From NCBI GenBank assembly GCA_949287525.1, contig CASEGL010000002.1, positions 62,001 through 126,000 on the forward strand: a stretch of DNA of 64,000 bases, written 5' to 3'. The notes below the pieces were generated by a model. It ran no database searches and was not told where the DNA came from. It worked only from the letters and a program-made list of their open reading frames with translations. Below are positions 8,226 to 19,237 of the stretch, piece by piece; position 1 is the stretch's first letter; each line of letters opens with the position of its first letter. Origin of the DNA: an uncultured Rikenellaceae bacterium (GTDB lineage Bacteria > Bacteroidota > Bacteroidia > Bacteroidales > Rikenellaceae). Both the position numbers and the translations under genes were made by a program.

Positions 8226-8741
8226 ATGGAAGCACTGGAGAAAGTCGGCAGGGTCGCCAAACCGTTCGGCCGTGAGGGCGAACTGATCCTGAACCTGTTC
8301 GACAATTTTCCGGAAAATTTCGATATGGAGGAACCGCTGTTTGCGAAGATCGATTCGCTGGCGGTTCCTCTGTTTTTCGATACCTTCGAGCCGCGCGGAC
8401 GGAGCGGTGCGCTGGTCCGCTTTGCGGATTTTGATTCGGAGGTGCGTGCCGCCGAGCTGGTCGGATGCGATCTGTATATCCGAACCGCAGCGGAGGTGGC
8501 GGACGACGATGAAATCTATATGGAGGATCTGGTCGGCTTTGCCGTCTCCTTCGAGGGAAGCGAGCTGACAGGAGAGGTTACCGATTACATCGACAGCGAG
8601 TTGAATCCGTTGTTCGAGGTGACCGTAAACGGCAGGCAGGCCTATGTGCCGGCCGTGGAGGAGATGATCGTCGCACTTGACATCGAGCGTCGGGAGATGG
8701 AATTTTCGTTGCCCGAGGGGCTGCTCGAACTCTATCTGTAA
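8226..8741 (+). CDS. rimM: Ribosome maturation factor RimM
   Basis: 171 residues: an N-terminal RimM beta-barrel (KVGRVAKPFGREGELIL) and a C-terminal PRC-barrel-like half with DLVGFAVSF and YVPAVEEMIVALD. RimM assists 30S head assembly and binds S19. It starts 5 bp after rpsP, so the two are co-transcribed from the promoter at 7603. The short space leaves little doubt about the ATG at 8226. Confidence 0.93.
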   Translation: MEALEKVGRVAKPFGREGELILNLFDNFPENFDMEEPLFAKIDSLAVPLFFDTFEPRGRSGALVRFADFDSEVRAAELVGCDLYIRTAAEVADDDEIYMEDLVGFAVSFEGSELTGEVTDYIDSELNPLFEVTVNGRQAYVPAVEEMIVALDIERREMEFSLPEGLLELYL

Positions 8742-8808
8742 CGTCGTGGACGGGCGGCGCCCTCCGTTGGGCGTGCGGCGCCGGTTCGCGCTCATTTTTT
8801 CAAACGAC

Positions 8809-9194
8809 ATGAAAGCAGGAAACTGGATGCGGCGGTGCGTCGCCGTCTTGGTGGCGGCCGTATCGGTCGGCTGTGCGACGATCGAGGAAGAGGCTGCTGA
8901 CGACCGTCTGGTGGGTACGCGCTGGGAGGCAAGGGATCTTCCCTACGAGGAGCAGCAGGGCGGTGCGTCGGCCTACAATATCTATGAATTTATCTGTCCG
9001 CGGCTGGTCGAGCAGTATGTGATGCAGGACGGGCATGTGGTGGGGCCATCGGCACATTCTCCTATGAGTTGGAGTATCCGCTGCTGACGATCCACAAGGA
9101 GGAGTACGACGTGGCGTTCGAGTTCCGCAATACACGGAGCATGGTGCGGCGCGACGGTTCCGTCGATGCATATTACGAATACATCCGGCAGTAG
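8809..9194 (+). pseudogene. Small lipoprotein gene with a one-base frameshift
   Basis: From ATG 8809 a lipoprotein signal is read (MKAGNWMRRCVAVLVAAVSVGC, Cys22 as lipidation site in the shorter form MRRC...), then about 57 residues up to GHVVG. The frame then runs to a premature stop at 9087, while the -1 frame continues sensibly (AIGTFSYELEYPLLTIHKEEY ... YYEYIRQ) to a stop at 9192-9194. One missing G in the GGGG run at 9042-9045 restores a ~128-residue protein. No domain recognised; the beta-strand-rich tail suggests a small lipocalin-like or DUF lipoprotein. Genuine decay and sequencing error are both possible. Confidence 0.65.
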
Positions 9195-9247
9195 GGGTAA
9201 AGTGATGGCGTGCGGCGGCTCCCGCAGCCGCGGCATGGCATGAAAAA

Positions 9248-9284
9248 GAGGGGGAGACGACTACTGTCGTCTCCCCCTCCTGCT
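9248..9284. terminator. Bidirectional terminator between convergent genes
   Basis: A perfect 14-bp stem GAGGGGGAGACGAC / GTCGTCTCCCCCTC with a TACT loop lies between the + strand lipoprotein gene and the minus-strand leuS. AAAAA flanks the left side and CTTTT the right, so both strands have a U-rich tail. Confidence 0.85.
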
Positions 9285-9300
9285 TTTGCGGCCGCGCCGG

Positions 9301-12057
9301 TCAGATCACCACGTTGATGATCTTGCCCGGAACGACGATTGTTTTCTTGACCGGTTTGCCCGCCGTGTATTTCTCCAGCTGCGGATCGGCCAGTACGGCG
9401 GCCTCGATCTCGCCGGCCGGAGCATCCAGCGGGAACTCTTTCTTGAAGCGCATCTTGCCGTTGATCGAAACGGGGTATTCAAAGCTGTTCTCCACCAGCA
9501 GCGCCGGGTCGAAGACCGGATAGCGGGCGTCGAAGATCGTCTCCTCGTGTCCCAGCCGGTGCCACAGCTCCTCGGTGATGTGGGGCGCGAAGGGAGCCAG
9601 CAGGATCAGCAGCGGTTCCAGTACGGCGCGCTTGTTGCAACTGCCCAGTTCGTTGAGGCAGATCATGAAGGCGCTCACGGAGGTGTTGAACGAGAAGTTC
9701 TCGATGTCCTCCGTCACTTTCCTGATGGTCTTGTGGAGCGTTTTCAGCTCCTTGGGCGTCGGTGCCGAGTCGTCGACCGCCAGCGAGCCGTCGGCGGCGA
9801 AGAAGAGTTTCCAGAGCCGCTTCAGGAACTTGTGTACGCCGTCGATGCCGTTCGTGTCCCACGGCTTGCTCTGTTCGAGCGGGCCGAGGAACATCTCGTA
9901 CATGCGCATCGTGTCGGCGCCGTAGTTCTCGACGATGTAGTCGGGATTGACCACGTTGTACATCGACTTGCTCATCTTCTCGACCGCCCAGCCGCAGACG
10001 TATTTGCCCTCCTCCAGGATGAACTCCGCATCGGCGAACTCCGGACGCCATGCGCGGAAGGCCTCCAGGTCGAGGATGTCGTTGCGCACGATGTTCACGT
10101 CCACGTGGATCGGCTGGGTCTCGTACCGGTCCTTCAGACCGAGCGAGACGAAGGTGTTGGTGCCGTTGATGCGGTAGACGAAGTTCGAGCGACCCTGGAT
10201 CATGCCCTGGTTCACCAGCTTGCGGAACGGTTCGTCCTCCACCACCACGCCGAGGTCGTAGAGGAACTTGTTCCAGAAACGCGAGTAGATCAGGTGGCCC
10301 GTGGCGTGTTCGATGCCACCGACATAGAGGTCGACGCTCCGCCAGTAGGCGTTCGCTTCGGGGCTGACGAGCATCCGGTCGTTGTGGGGATCCATGTAGC
10401 GGAAGTAGTAGGCCGACGAACCGGCAAAGCCCGGCATCGTACTCGTCTCGTAGTGGTAGCCTTCGGCCGTGTGCCATCCCTGGGCGCGGGTGAGGGGCGG
10501 CTCGCCGTTGCTGGTGGGGCGGAACTCGGAGATTTCGGGCAGCGTGAGCGGCAGCTGGTCTTCGCCCAGCGGGCAGGCCGTGTCGTCCTTGTAGTAGATC
10601 GGGAAGGGTTCGCCCCAGTAGCGCTGGCGGCTGAAGATGGCGTCGCGCAGGCGGTAGTTCACCTGCTTGCGGCCGATGCCGCGCGCCTCGATCTCGCGGA
10701 ACATCGCCTCGATCGCCTCCTTCGCGTCGAGACCGTCGAGGAATCCGGAGTTGATCATCCGGCCCTCCTTGGCGTCATAGCTGGCCACCGAGAGGTCGCC
10801 GCCCTCGACAACGGGGATCAGCTCCAGGCCGAAGTGGCGGGCGAAGGCGTAGTCGCGGGAGTCGTGTGCCGGCACGGCCATGATCGCTCCCGTGCCGTAG
10901 CCGGCCAGCACGTAGTCGCTGATGTAGATCGGCAACTCGCGGCCGTTGAAGGGGTTGATGGCGTAGGCGCCCGTGAAGACGCCGCTGACCCGCTTCGTGT
11001 CGGCCATGCGCTCGCGTTCGGACCGTTTTTTCGTTTCGGCGAGGTAGGCTTCCACCTCTTCGCGGCGCTCCGGTACGGTCAGCTCGCCGACCAGTGTATG
11101 TTCCGGAGCGATCACCATGAAGGTCGATCCGAAAATCGTATCGGGACGGGTGGTGAAGATCTCCAGCTTGTGGGCGCTCCCCTTGATGTCGAAGAAGAGC
11201 TGGGCGCCCGTGCTGCGGCCGATCCAGTTGCGCTGGATCTCCTTGAGCGATTCGCTCCAGTCCAGGCGCTCCATGCCTTCGAGCAGCCGCTCGGCATAGG
11301 CGCTCACGCGCAGCAGCCACTGTTTCATCCGCTTCTGGACGACCGGATAGCCGCCGCGCACGGAGAGGCCGTTCACCACCTCGTCGTTGGCCAGCACCGT
11401 ACCCAGCCCCTCGCACCAGTTCACCGTCGTGTCGGCGCGGTAGGCGAGGCGGTAGTTGAGCAGCACCTCCTGACGCTTCTTCTCGTCCATGGCCTTCCAT
11501 TCGGCCGCGGTGAAGGAGAGGTGCTCGGTACAGGCCACGTTCAGCCCTTCGGTGCCGGAACGGTCGAAGGCGGCGGTCAGCTCGGCGATCGGGCGCGCCT
11601 GCCGGCGGTCGTTGCAGTAGTAGCTGTCGAACATCTTCAGGAAAGCCCACTGGGTCCAGTGGTAGTAGTCCGGGTCGCTGGTGACGATCTGGCGGTTCCA
11701 GTCGTACGAGAAGCCCAACTTGTCGAGCTGCTCGCGGTAGCGGGCGATGTTCTGTGCGGTCGTGACGGCCGGATGCTGGCCCGTCTGGATGGCGTACTGC
11801 TCGGCGGGCAGGCCGAAGGAGTCGAAGCCCATCGGGTGGAGTACGTTGAAGCCGCACAGCCGTTTGTAGCGCGTATAAATATCGGAGGCGATGTAGCCCA
11901 GCGGGTGTCCCACGTGCAGACCCGCACCCGACGGATAGGGGAACATGTCCAGGACGTAGTATTTGGGGCGGGACGGATCGATCTCTACTTTATAGGTGTG
12001 GCGGCGCTCCCATTCGCGCTGCCAGCGAGGTTCGATCTCACGGAAATTATATTCCAT
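9301..12057 (-). CDS. leuS: Leucyl-tRNA synthetase
   Basis: 918 residues. Class I synthetase that charges tRNA-Leu: HIGH motif as HVGH at 48-51, KMSKS at about 692-696, and between them the CP1 editing domain ([13 protein letters not shown]..., [23 protein letters not shown]) that removes mischarged amino acids; a C-terminal anticodon-binding helical domain ([11 protein letters not shown]) ends in [15 protein letters not shown]. The ATG at 12057 ([17 protein letters not shown]) matches the family start; the frame continues upstream to 12162 across the -7 box, so that part is not used. Single gene, convergent to the lipoprotein gene. Confidence 0.97.
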   Translation of the reverse strand: MEYNFREIEPRWQREWERRHTYKVEIDPSRPKYYVLDMFPYPSGAGLHVGHPLGYIASDIYTRYKRLCGFNVLHPMGFDSFGLPAEQYAIQTGQHPAVTTAQNIARYREQLDKLGFSYDWNRQIVTSDPDYYHWTQWAFLKMFDSYYCNDRRQARPIAELTAAFDRSGTEGLNVACTEHLSFTAAEWKAMDEKKRQEVLLNYRLAYRADTTVNWCEGLGTVLANDEVVNGLSVRGGYPVVQKRMKQWLLRVSAYAERLLEGMERLDWSESLKEIQRNWIGRSTGAQLFFDIKGSAHKLEIFTTRPDTIFGSTFMVIAPEHTLVGELTVPERREEVEAYLAETKKRSERERMADTKRVSGVFTGAYAINPFNGRELPIYISDYVLAGYGTGAIMAVPAHDSRDYAFARHFGLELIPVVEGGDLSVASYDAKEGRMINSGFLDGLDAKEAIEAMFREIEARGIGRKQVNYRLRDAIFSRQRYWGEPFPIYYKDDTACPLGEDQLPLTLPEISEFRPTSNGEPPLTRAQGWHTAEGYHYETSTMPGFAGSSAYYFRYMDPHNDRMLVSPEANAYWRSVDLYVGGIEHATGHLIYSRFWNKFLYDLGVVVEDEPFRKLVNQGMIQGRSNFVYRINGTNTFVSLGLKDRYETQPIHVDVNIVRNDILDLEAFRAWRPEFADAEFILEEGKYVCGWAVEKMSKSMYNVVNPDYIVENYGADTMRMYEMFLGPLEQSKPWDTNGIDGVHKFLKRLWKLFFAADGSLAVDDSAPTPKELKTLHKTIRKVTEDIENFSFNTSVSAFMICLNELGSCNKRAVLEPLLILLAPFAPHITEELWHRLGHEETIFDARYPVFDPALLVENSFEYPVSINGKMRFKKEFPLDAPAGEIEAAVLADPQLEKYTAGKPVKKTIVVPGKIINVVI

Positions 12058-12091
12058 ATCTTGCGGATTGTGTTTGATTTCTGTTAGCTGG

Positions 12092-12099
12092 CAAAGATA
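12092..12099 (-). promoter_or_regulatory. -7 element of leuS
   Basis: TATCTTTG on the minus strand, perfect match to TAnnTTTG, 34 bp before the leuS start; the -33 region is not consensus. The leuS-rpsL gap (12058-12482) holds this and the rpsL promoter; the middle has no supported gene. Confidence 0.55.
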
Positions 12100-12399
12100 C
12101 GGATTCCCGCGTAACTTTTTTGCATTTCGGGCGGAAACGGGGCGGATATTCGGCGGCAGCACCCCCTGCAGGGCGGCGGATCCGGTGGTGTGGTGGAGCG
12201 GCCGTATGCAGGGTAACGGACGTCGTCACAGGGCGTTGTCTTTCGGGTGGAGTAAAAAATTAAGGAAAAAATTATGAGAGTTTCGGAAATATAAGTATCT
12301 TAGATTGCTGTCTTGGCGCAAAGTTTCGGAAAACGCTGAAAATCCGTCCGAAACAAGTGAAAAAGATGAAGGAAAAAGGATCAGTTGAGAAAAAATTAG

Positions 12400-12407
12400 T
12401 ATATTTG
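12400..12407 (+). promoter_or_regulatory. -7 element of the str (rpsL-rpsG-fusA) operon
   Basis: TATATTTGCAC at 12400, a perfect -7 box with the frequent GCAC continuation; the -33 region is poor (TTG at 12385). The leader to the rpsL ATG is about 70 nt. Confidence 0.6.
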
Positions 12408-12482
12408 CACTCCGTTTATTAGCGGGATTACGAGAAAATCGATAGCTAAGTTGTTTAAACTAAAGGACAAAGGATTTTTACA

Positions 12483-12881
12483 ATGCCAACTATTCAACAG
12501 TTAGTTAGAAAAGGACGGGTGCAGATGGAGGACAAGAGCAAGGCTCCGGCACTCGACGCTTGTCCGCAGCGGCGCGGCGTTTGCGTGCGTGTGTACACGA
12601 CTACGCCTAAGAAGCCTAACTCGGCCATGCGTAAGGTTGCGAGGGTGAAACTGACCAACCAGAAAGAGGTGAACGCCTACATTCCGGGCGAAGGCCATAA
12701 CCTGCAGGAGCACTCGATCGTGCTGGTTCGTGGCGGTCGTGTGAAAGACCTCCCTGGTGTGCGTTACCATCTCGTGCGCGGTGCGCTTGACTCCGCAGGT
12801 GTGGATGGCCGTCGTCAGCGTCGTTCCAAATACGGTGCCAAGAGACCGAAACCGGGAGCAGCTCCGGCTAAGAAGAAATAG
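12483..12881 (+). CDS. rpsL: 30S ribosomal protein S12
   Basis: 132 residues, universal decoding-centre protein. The conserved blocks [19 protein letters not shown] and [13 protein letters not shown] are intact, including the lysines where streptomycin-resistance changes usually occur (KKPNS near residue 43 and the [12 protein letters not shown] loop near 88); both read as wild type. First gene of the str operon, followed by rpsG after 96 bp and fusA. Confidence 0.98.
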   Translation: MPTIQQLVRKGRVQMEDKSKAPALDACPQRRGVCVRVYTTTPKKPNSAMRKVARVKLTNQKEVNAYIPGEGHNLQEHSIVLVRGGRVKDLPGVRYHLVRGALDSAGVDGRRQRRSKYGAKRPKPGAAPAKKK

Positions 12882-12977
12882 CCTCCGGACTTTTTTGACA
12901 GGCGGCCGCAGTTCGGTGTCGGGCGGCCGTGAGATGAAAGACGCCACAAAACAAAACTGAAGTATTTTTTTAGTAAA

Positions 12978-13454
12978 ATGAGAAAAGCTAAGCCTAAAAA
13001 GCGAATTCTACTTCCGGATCCCAAGTTCAATGATGTACTTGTGACAAGGTTTGTAAACAACCTGATGGTGGATGGTAAGAAGAGTATTGCTTACACGATA
13101 TTCTACGATGCGTTGGATATCGTCGGCGAGAAGATGAAGGACGCGGACAAGGCTCCTCTGGAGATTTGGAAGCAGGCGTTGGAGAACATCACTCCGCAAG
13201 TTGAGGTGAAATCCCGTCGTATCGGCGGCGCCACGTTCCAGGTTCCTACCGAGGTAAGACCCGAGCGCAAGATATCCCTTTCGATGAAGAATCTTGTCCT
13301 TTATTCTCGTAAACGCGCCGGGAAATCGATGGCCGAGAAACTGTCGGCCGAGATTATCGCCGCCTACAATCAGGAGGGCGCTGCCTTTAAACGTAAAGAG
13401 GAGATGCACCGTATGGCTGAGGCCAACAAGGCGTTTGCTCACTTCAGATTCTAG
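12978..13454 (+). CDS. rpsG: 30S ribosomal protein S7
   Basis: 158 residues, organises the 30S head by binding the 3' domain of 16S rRNA. Recognised from [35 protein letters not shown] and the C-terminal helix with [16 protein letters not shown]. Standard bacterial length. Lies 15 bp before fusA. Confidence 0.98.
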   Translation: MRKAKPKKRILLPDPKFNDVLVTRFVNNLMVDGKKSIAYTIFYDALDIVGEKMKDADKAPLEIWKQALENITPQVEVKSRRIGGATFQVPTEVRPERKISLSMKNLVLYSRKRAGKSMAEKLSAEIIAAYNQEGAAFKRKEEMHRMAEANKAFAHFRF

Positions 13455-13469
13455 GAGACGGGAGTTATT

Positions 13470-15584
13470 ATGGCAAGAGATCTTAAATATACACGCAACA
13501 TCGGCATCATGGCCCACATCGATGCCGGTAAGACCACGACGTCCGAGCGTATCCTGTTCTACACGGGTAAGACGCACAAGATCGGTGAGGTACACGAGGG
13601 TGCTGCCACCATGGACTGGATGGTTCAGGAGCAGGAGCGAGGCATCACCATTACCTCCGCTGCGACGACCGCCTTCTGGCACTATGAGGACAAGACCTAT
13701 CAGATCAACCTGATCGACACTCCCGGACACGTGGACTTCACCGTGGAGGTGGAGCGTTCGCTCCGCGTCCTCGACGGCGCTGTGGCTACCTTCTGCGCAG
13801 TAGGCGGTGTGGAGCCCCAGTCCGAGACAGTATGGCGTCAGGCAGACAAATACAACGTACCCCGTATCGGCTATGTGAACAAGATGGACCGTACGGGTGC
13901 CGACTTCCTGGCCGTTTGCGCACAGGTAAAAGAGCGTCTGGGTGCCAACGCAGTGCCGATCGCCCTGCCGATCGGTTCGGAAGACAAGTTCGTCGGTGTG
14001 GTAGACCTTATTTATAATAGGGCGCTCATCTACGACGACGCCAAGAAGAACGAACTCGTAAACTACACCTACGAGGAGGTTCCGGCCAACATGAAGGCAG
14101 AAGTGGAGGAGTGGCGCAACAAGCTCATCGAGGAGGCCGCTACCGCTGACGAGGCGCTGATGGAGAAATTCTTCGAGGATCCGGAGTCGATCACTCCCGA
14201 GGAACTGAAGGTTGCCATCCGCAAGGCCACCATCGAGATGGCTATCGTCCCGATGCTTTGCGGTTCGTCGTTCAAGAACAAGGGCGTCCAGCTGCTGCTC
14301 GACTCGGTGATCGCATTCCTGCCGTCGCCGCTGGATGTCGAGGCTATCAAGGGTACGAACCCCGCAACCGGCGAAGAGGTGATCCGTCACCCGTCGGAGT
14401 CGGAACCGTTCTGCGCCCTCGCCTTCAAGATCGCAACCGACCCGTATGTAGGCCGTCTGGCATTCGTGCGCGTTTACTCCGGTAAACTCGAAGCCGGTAG
14501 CTACGTGTTCAACTCGCGTTCGGGCAAGAAGGAGCGTATCAGCCGTATCTACCAGATGCACGCCAACAAGCAGAACCCGCTGGAGGTTGTAGGTGCCGGC
14601 GACATCTGCGCCGTAGTCGGCTTCAAGGATGTCCGCACGGGCGACACGCTCTGCGACGAGAAGGATCCGATCATTCTCGAATCGATGACCTTCCCCGAGC
14701 CGGTGATCGGCCTGGCCGTAGAACCCAAGACCCAGAAGGATCTCGACAAGCTCGGCGTTGCCCTCAGCAAGCTGGCTGAAGAGGACCCGACCTTCACCGT
14801 ACACACCGACGAGGATTCGGGTCAGACCGTGATCAGCGGTATGGGTGAGCTGCACCTCGACATTATCGTTGACCGTCTGAAACGTGAGTTCGGCGTCGAG
14901 ATCAACCAGGGTCAGCCCCAGGTTAACTACAAGGAGGCTCTTACGGCTCCGGTTGAGCATCGCGAGGTATTCAAGAAACAGTCCGGTGGTCGTGGTAAGT
15001 TCGCCGACATCGTCTTCCAGATCGGCCCGGCCGACGAAGGCGTTACCGGTCTGCAGTTCATCGATGAGGTGAAGGGTGGTAACATCCCGAAAGAGTTCAT
15101 CCCGTCGGTACAGAAAGGTTTCGCAGCTGCCATGGCCAACGGCCCGCTCGCAGGCTTCAGCGTAGACAGCATGAAGGTTATCCTCCGCGACGGTTCGTTC
15201 CACCCGGTGGACTCCGACTCGCTGTCGTTCGAAATCGTTGCCCGCAACGCCTTCCGTGTAGCCGGTGCGAAAGCCCGTCCGGTCATCAAGGAGCCGATCA
15301 TGTCCGTGGAGGTGGTTACCCCCGAGGAGTACATGGGCGATATCATCGGCGACCTGAACAAACGTCGCGGCCAGGTTTCCGGTATGGAGCAGAAGGGCAA
15401 TGCCCGTGCTATCAAGGCCAAGGTACCTCTCTCCGAGATGTTCGGTTACGTGACGGTTCTCCGTACGCTTTCGTCGGGTCGTGCAACCTCTTCGATGGAG
15501 TTCTCGCACTTCGAGGAAGTTCCGGCCAACGTCTCCAAGGAGATCATCGAGAAGAACGCCGGTCGCCGGAAAGACGTTGAGTAA
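13470..15584 (+). CDS. fusA: Elongation factor G
   Basis: 704 residues. Translocation GTPase with G1 [10 protein letters not shown] (about 16-25), G3 DTPGHVDF, G4 NKMDRTGAD, then domains II-V ending with the RGQVSGME and [15 protein letters not shown] segments. Full canonical length. In many bacteria tuf follows fusA in this operon; here rpsJ comes next after a 53-bp gap, so tuf must lie elsewhere. Confidence 0.98.
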   Translation: MARDLKYTRNIGIMAHIDAGKTTTSERILFYTGKTHKIGEVHEGAATMDWMVQEQERGITITSAATTAFWHYEDKTYQINLIDTPGHVDFTVEVERSLRVLDGAVATFCAVGGVEPQSETVWRQADKYNVPRIGYVNKMDRTGADFLAVCAQVKERLGANAVPIALPIGSEDKFVGVVDLIYNRALIYDDAKKNELVNYTYEEVPANMKAEVEEWRNKLIEEAATADEALMEKFFEDPESITPEELKVAIRKATIEMAIVPMLCGSSFKNKGVQLLLDSVIAFLPSPLDVEAIKGTNPATGEEVIRHPSESEPFCALAFKIATDPYVGRLAFVRVYSGKLEAGSYVFNSRSGKKERISRIYQMHANKQNPLEVVGAGDICAVVGFKDVRTGDTLCDEKDPIILESMTFPEPVIGLAVEPKTQKDLDKLGVALSKLAEEDPTFTVHTDEDSGQTVISGMGELHLDIIVDRLKREFGVEINQGQPQVNYKEALTAPVEHREVFKKQSGGRGKFADIVFQIGPADEGVTGLQFIDEVKGGNIPKEFIPSVQKGFAAAMANGPLAGFSVDSMKVILRDGSFHPVDSDSLSFEIVARNAFRVAGAKARPVIKEPIMSVEVVTPEEYMGDIIGDLNKRRGQVSGMEQKGNARAIKAKVPLSEMFGYVTVLRTLSSGRATSSMEFSHFEEVPANVSKEIIEKNAGRRKDVE

Positions 15585-15637
15585 ACCCGACGGATGTAAA
15601 CTTGAATAACAAAAATTAAAAGGTTCGAAACAACGAT

Positions 15638-15943
15638 ATGAGCCAAAAGATTAGAATAAAACTGAAATCGTACGATCACAATCTGGTCGACAAGTCGGCC
15701 GAGAAGATCGTGAAGACCGTAAAAAGTACCGGCGCCGTAGTCAGCGGTCCGATACCGCTTCCTACCCAGAAGCAGATCTTTACGGTGAACCGTTCGACTT
15801 TCGTAAACAAGAAGGCACGTGAGCAGTTCCAGCTCTCTACGTTCAAACGTATTCTGGACATCTACAGCTCGACTCCCAAAACGATCGACGCGCTGATGAA
15901 GCTGGAGCTTCCTTCGGGCGTAGAGGTGGAGATCAAAGTCTGA
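15638..15943 (+). CDS. rpsJ: 30S ribosomal protein S10
   Basis: 101 residues: [34 protein letters not shown] and [13 protein letters not shown] are the canonical S10 signatures. Member of the 30S head and, in other bacteria, also NusE in antitermination. Begins the S10 cluster; a 167-nt spacer with two hairpins separates it from rplC. Confidence 0.97.
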   Translation: MSQKIRIKLKSYDHNLVDKSAEKIVKTVKSTGAVVSGPIPLPTQKQIFTVNRSTFVNKKAREQFQLSTFKRILDIYSSTPKTIDALMKLELPSGVEVEIKV

Positions 15944-15952
15944 GACGCGCCT

Positions 15953-16037
15953 GGAGCCGGAAAGGTAAGACCGGCGGCTCCAAAACCGACAACCTCCGAT
16001 GCGGACCGTTCCCCGAATGCGGGGAAACGGCCTCCGC
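15953..16037 (+). promoter_or_regulatory. Two hairpins in the rpsJ-rplC spacer
   Basis: Hairpin 1 (15953-15981) pairs GGAGCC with GGCTCC. Hairpin 2 (16001-16037) has three stacked 5-bp stems: GCGGA/TCCGC, CCGTT/AACGG, CCCCG/CGGGG with loop AATG. They lie 70-150 nt before the L3 start. A leader for feedback by a ribosomal protein (L4 does this in E. coli S10 operon) is possible, but no known L4-binding motif was identified. Confidence 0.45.
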
Positions 16038-16110
16038 GCGGAAACAGAATGCAAACACACACAAAGCATTTTTATACACAACACCAAGTAACAAGTAATC
16101 AGACACTAAA

Positions 16111-16725
16111 ATGTCAGGACTCATTGGAAAAAAAATCGGAATGACTTCCGTTTACAGTGCCGAGGGTAAAAACATACCATGCACTGTTATCGAGGCTGGT
16201 CCCTGTGTAGTTACGCAAATCAAGACCGTAGAAAAAGATGGTTATGCTGCGGTTCAGCTTGCCTATGACGAAAAGAGCGAAAAACAAACCAGCAAATGCT
16301 TGGCAGGACACTTCGCGAAAGCAGGCACGACTCCCAAACGCAAGGTGGCGGAGTTCCGTGATTTCCCCGAAGTAAACCTTGGTGACACCATTACGGTAGA
16401 CACGATCGCCGACGGCGAGTGGGTCGATGTAACGGGCGTTTCCAAAGGTAAGGGATATCAGGGCGTTGTAAAACGTCACGGTTTCGCAGGTGTGGGTGGC
16501 CAGACGCACGGCCAGCACAACCGTCAGCGTAAGCCGGGTTCGCTCGGTGCATCTTCGTATCCGTCGAGGGTATTCAAGGGCAAGCGACTTCCCGGACAGG
16601 CAGGCGGCACGCAGGTTAAGGTGCTTAACCTGAAGGTTCTCAAGGTAATTCCCGAAAATAACCTTATCCTCGTGAAAGGTTCGATCCCGGGAGCAAAGGG
16701 TTCTTATTTATTAATCGAGAAGTAG
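16111..16725 (+). CDS. rplC: 50S ribosomal protein L3
   Basis: 204 residues; [12 protein letters not shown] at the start and the central loop [21 protein letters not shown] that reaches the peptidyl-transferase centre are intact. L3 nucleates 50S assembly. Three bases separate it from rplD. Confidence 0.98.
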   Translation: MSGLIGKKIGMTSVYSAEGKNIPCTVIEAGPCVVTQIKTVEKDGYAAVQLAYDEKSEKQTSKCLAGHFAKAGTTPKRKVAEFRDFPEVNLGDTITVDTIADGEWVDVTGVSKGKGYQGVVKRHGFAGVGGQTHGQHNRQRKPGSLGASSYPSRVFKGKRLPGQAGGTQVKVLNLKVLKVIPENNLILVKGSIPGAKGSYLLIEK

Positions 16726-16728
16726 GAG

Positions 16729-17355
16729 ATGGAATTAACTGTTTATAAGACCTCAGGAGAGGAGACCGGCAAGAAAGTTGTTCTTGAGGATGCGGTCTTC
16801 GGCGTGGAACCCAACGATCACGCCATTTACCTCGACGTGAAGCAGTACATGGCCAACGGCCGTCAGGGTACGCACAAGTCGAAACAGCGCAATGAAGTCG
16901 CCGGTTCGACCCGTAAACTGAAACGCCAGAAAGGTACCGGCGGCGCCCGTTCGGGCAGCATCAAGTCGCCGCTCTTCCCCGGTGGCGGTCGCGTATTCGG
17001 TCCGGTACCGCGCGATTACAGCTTCAAGCTCAACAAGAAGCTCAAAAGACTGGCACGTCGCAGCGCACTCTCTTATAAGATGAAGGGCGAGGCTATCAAA
17101 GTCGTAGAAGATTTCTCGATCGAAGCTCCGCGTACGAAGACCATCGTTGCCATGATGAACAACCTCAAGGTGAACGATCGCAAGATTCTCGTCGTACTGC
17201 CCGAGTCGAACCAGAATATTCTGTTGTCGGCCCGCAACCTTCAGAACGTAAAGGTAATCCCCGCCGAGAGCCTGAACACCTACGATGTGATGAACGCATC
17301 GAGCGTAGTGATCGCAGAAGGTGCGGTGAACGTAATCAACGAAATGTTAGCTTAA
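16729..17355 (+). CDS. rplD: 50S ribosomal protein L4
   Basis: 208 residues; the long exit-tunnel loop is seen in [33 protein letters not shown] and [12 protein letters not shown]. Tunnel loop residues targeted by macrolide-resistance changes read as normal. Eight bases before rplW. In E. coli L4 represses its own operon; the upstream hairpins at 15953-16037 would be the place to look here. Confidence 0.97.
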   Translation: MELTVYKTSGEETGKKVVLEDAVFGVEPNDHAIYLDVKQYMANGRQGTHKSKQRNEVAGSTRKLKRQKGTGGARSGSIKSPLFPGGGRVFGPVPRDYSFKLNKKLKRLARRSALSYKMKGEAIKVVEDFSIEAPRTKTIVAMMNNLKVNDRKILVVLPESNQNILLSARNLQNVKVIPAESLNTYDVMNASSVVIAEGAVNVINEMLA

Positions 17356-17363
17356 CGAGAATT

Positions 17364-17660
17364 ATGGAAATGGAAATTATTATCAAGCCGGTTCTCACTG
17401 AGAAGATGACCGCGCAGGGCGAAAAACTCAACCGTTTCGCTTTCATAGTTGATCGCAGGGCTAACAAGTTGCAGATCCGTCAGGCCGTAGAGGATATGTA
17501 CGGTGTGGTGGTGACCGATGTCAATACGATCAACTACATGGGCAAGGAGAAAAGCCGTTACACCAAAAGCGGTCTGCTCGAAGGTCGCGGCAACCACTAC
17601 AAAAAGGCGATCGTTACCCTGAAAGAGGGGGACACCATTGATTTTTACAGTAATATCTAA
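17364..17660 (+). CDS. rplW: 50S ribosomal protein L23
   Basis: 98 residues, tunnel-exit protein that docks SRP, trigger factor and SecYEG. Recognised from [34 protein letters not shown] and [13 protein letters not shown]. Starts 8 bp after rplD and ends 5 bp before rplB. Confidence 0.96.
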   Translation: MEMEIIIKPVLTEKMTAQGEKLNRFAFIVDRRANKLQIRQAVEDMYGVVVTDVNTINYMGKEKSRYTKSGLLEGRGNHYKKAIVTLKEGDTIDFYSNI

Positions 17661-17665
17661 GAGAG

Positions 17666-18490
17666 ATGGCAGTAAGAAAGTTCAAACCCGTAACTCCGGG
17701 TACAAGACATAAGATCGCCGGAACGTTCGAGGAGATCACCACGGGCGCTCCTGAGAAATCGCTGCTCGAGCCGAAGAAAAGCACCGGCGGTCGTAACAGC
17801 AGCGGTAAGATGACTGTTCGCTATCGCGGCGGCGGTCACAAACAGATGTACCGTATCATCGACTTCAAACGTGCCAACGACGGCATGCCCGCTACGGTGA
17901 AGACCATCGAGTACGACCCGAACCGTTCGGCCCGCATCGCTCTGATCGTTTACGCAAACGGCGAGAAAAGCTACATCCTCGCTCCGAACGGTCTGAAGAT
18001 CGGCCAGACGCTGCTCAGCGGCGCCGGCGTAGCTCCCGAAGTGGGCAACACGCTGCTGCTGGCGGAGATTCCGCTCGGTACGGTCATCCACGCTATCGAA
18101 CTCTACCCCGGTCAGGGAGCCGTTATGGCTCGTAGCGCCGGTGCCTACGCCCAGCTGCTGGCTCGCGAAGGCAAATATGCTATTATCAAACTTCCTTCGG
18201 GCGAAACCCGTATGGTGCTTACCTCCTGCCGTGCCACGATCGGTGCCGTATCCAACCCCGACCACAGCCTCGAGCAGCACGGTAAAGCCGGCCGCAACCG
18301 CTGGTTGGGTCGCAGACCGCACAACCGTGGTGTAACGATGAACCCTGTCGATCACCCCATGGGTGGTGGTGAAGGCCGTTCTTCGGGTGGTCACCCGCGT
18401 TCGCGCAAAGGTTTGCTCGCCAAAGGTTACAAGACCCGCAACCCGAAGAAGACTACCTCCAAGTTCATTATTTCGAGAAAGAAAAAGTAG
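17666..18490 (+). CDS. rplB: 50S ribosomal protein L2
   Basis: 274 residues, required for peptidyl-transferase activity and subunit joining. The C-terminal motif [20 protein letters not shown], with the functionally essential histidine, is present, as are [22 protein letters not shown] residues near 45. Normal length for the family. Confidence 0.98.
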   Translation: MAVRKFKPVTPGTRHKIAGTFEEITTGAPEKSLLEPKKSTGGRNSSGKMTVRYRGGGHKQMYRIIDFKRANDGMPATVKTIEYDPNRSARIALIVYANGEKSYILAPNGLKIGQTLLSGAGVAPEVGNTLLLAEIPLGTVIHAIELYPGQGAVMARSAGAYAQLLAREGKYAIIKLPSGETRMVLTSCRATIGAVSNPDHSLEQHGKAGRNRWLGRRPHNRGVTMNPVDHPMGGGEGRSSGGHPRSRKGLLAKGYKTRNPKKTTSKFIISRKKK

Positions 18491-18545
18491 GGCGGCATAG
18501 CTGCTTTACCTGAACAAAAAGGCAAATCAAAAAAATAATAGCATA

Positions 18546-18815
18546 ATGAGTCGTTCATTAAAAAAAGGACCCTATATCGAACCGAAACTCGAAAAGCGCG
18601 TCATCGCGCAGAACGAGAGCGGCAAGAAGAATGTCATCAAGACATGGTCGAGGGCAAGCATGATCTCCCCCGATTTCGTGGGGCAGACCATTGCCGTTCA
18701 CAACGGGAACAAATTCATCCCCGTTTATGTAACTGAAAATATGGTAGGCCATAAGCTCGGAGAGTTCGCCCCGACGCGTACTTTCCGCGGTCACGCCGGT
18801 AACAGAAAAAAATAA
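18546..18815 (+). CDS. rpsS: 30S ribosomal protein S19
   Basis: 89 residues: [41 protein letters not shown] and [17 protein letters not shown] are canonical. Head protein, binding partner of RimM and S13. Seven bases before rplV. Confidence 0.97.
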   Translation: MSRSLKKGPYIEPKLEKRVIAQNESGKKNVIKTWSRASMISPDFVGQTIAVHNGNKFIPVYVTENMVGHKLGEFAPTRTFRGHAGNRKK

Positions 18816-18822
18816 GTAGGAA

Positions 18823-19236
18823 ATGGGATCGAGAAAACACGAAATGGCCGAAAGAATGAAGGCCGAGAAGAAGCAGATAGCCATTGCCTCGCTGCGTGAC
18901 TGCCCCACCTCCCCGCGTAAAATGCGTATCGTAGCCGATACCATCCGTGGCGTGGAAGTGAGCAGGGCGCTGGCTCTGCTGCGTTACTCCAAGAAAGAAG
19001 CTTCCGTTCGTCTGGAGAAACTCCTCCGTTCGGCAATCGCCAACTGGGAGGCCAAGAACGAAGGTCAGCGTCTGGAGGACAACACGCTTTACGTCAAGGA
19101 GATCATGGTGGATAGCGCCCGCATGCTGAAACGTATTCAGCCTGCACCCCAGGGTCGCGCTCACCGCATCCGCAAGCGTTCCAATCACGTTACGATTGTT
19201 GTAGATAAAAAGATAACCGAAGAAAAAGCAAACTAA
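18823..19236 (+). CDS. rplV: 50S ribosomal protein L22
   Basis: 137 residues. [17 protein letters not shown] and the tunnel hairpin [20 protein letters not shown] identify L22. It is about 25 residues longer than the E. coli protein because of a charged N-terminal extension ([18 protein letters not shown]), common in this phylum. One base before rpsC. Confidence 0.96.
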   Translation: MGSRKHEMAERMKAEKKQIAIASLRDCPTSPRKMRIVADTIRGVEVSRALALLRYSKKEASVRLEKLLRSAIANWEAKNEGQRLEDNTLYVKEIMVDSARMLKRIQPAPQGRAHRIRKRSNHVTIVVDKKITEEKAN

Positions 19237-19237
19237 G

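Noticed and set aside
9286..12087. 933-codon open frame opposite leuS
   Set aside because: Antisense to an intact leucyl-tRNA synthetase; no motif, composition follows the third-codon bias of leuS.
13008..15509. 833-codon minus-strand open frame opposite fusA and rpsG
   Set aside because: Antisense shadow of two highly conserved genes.
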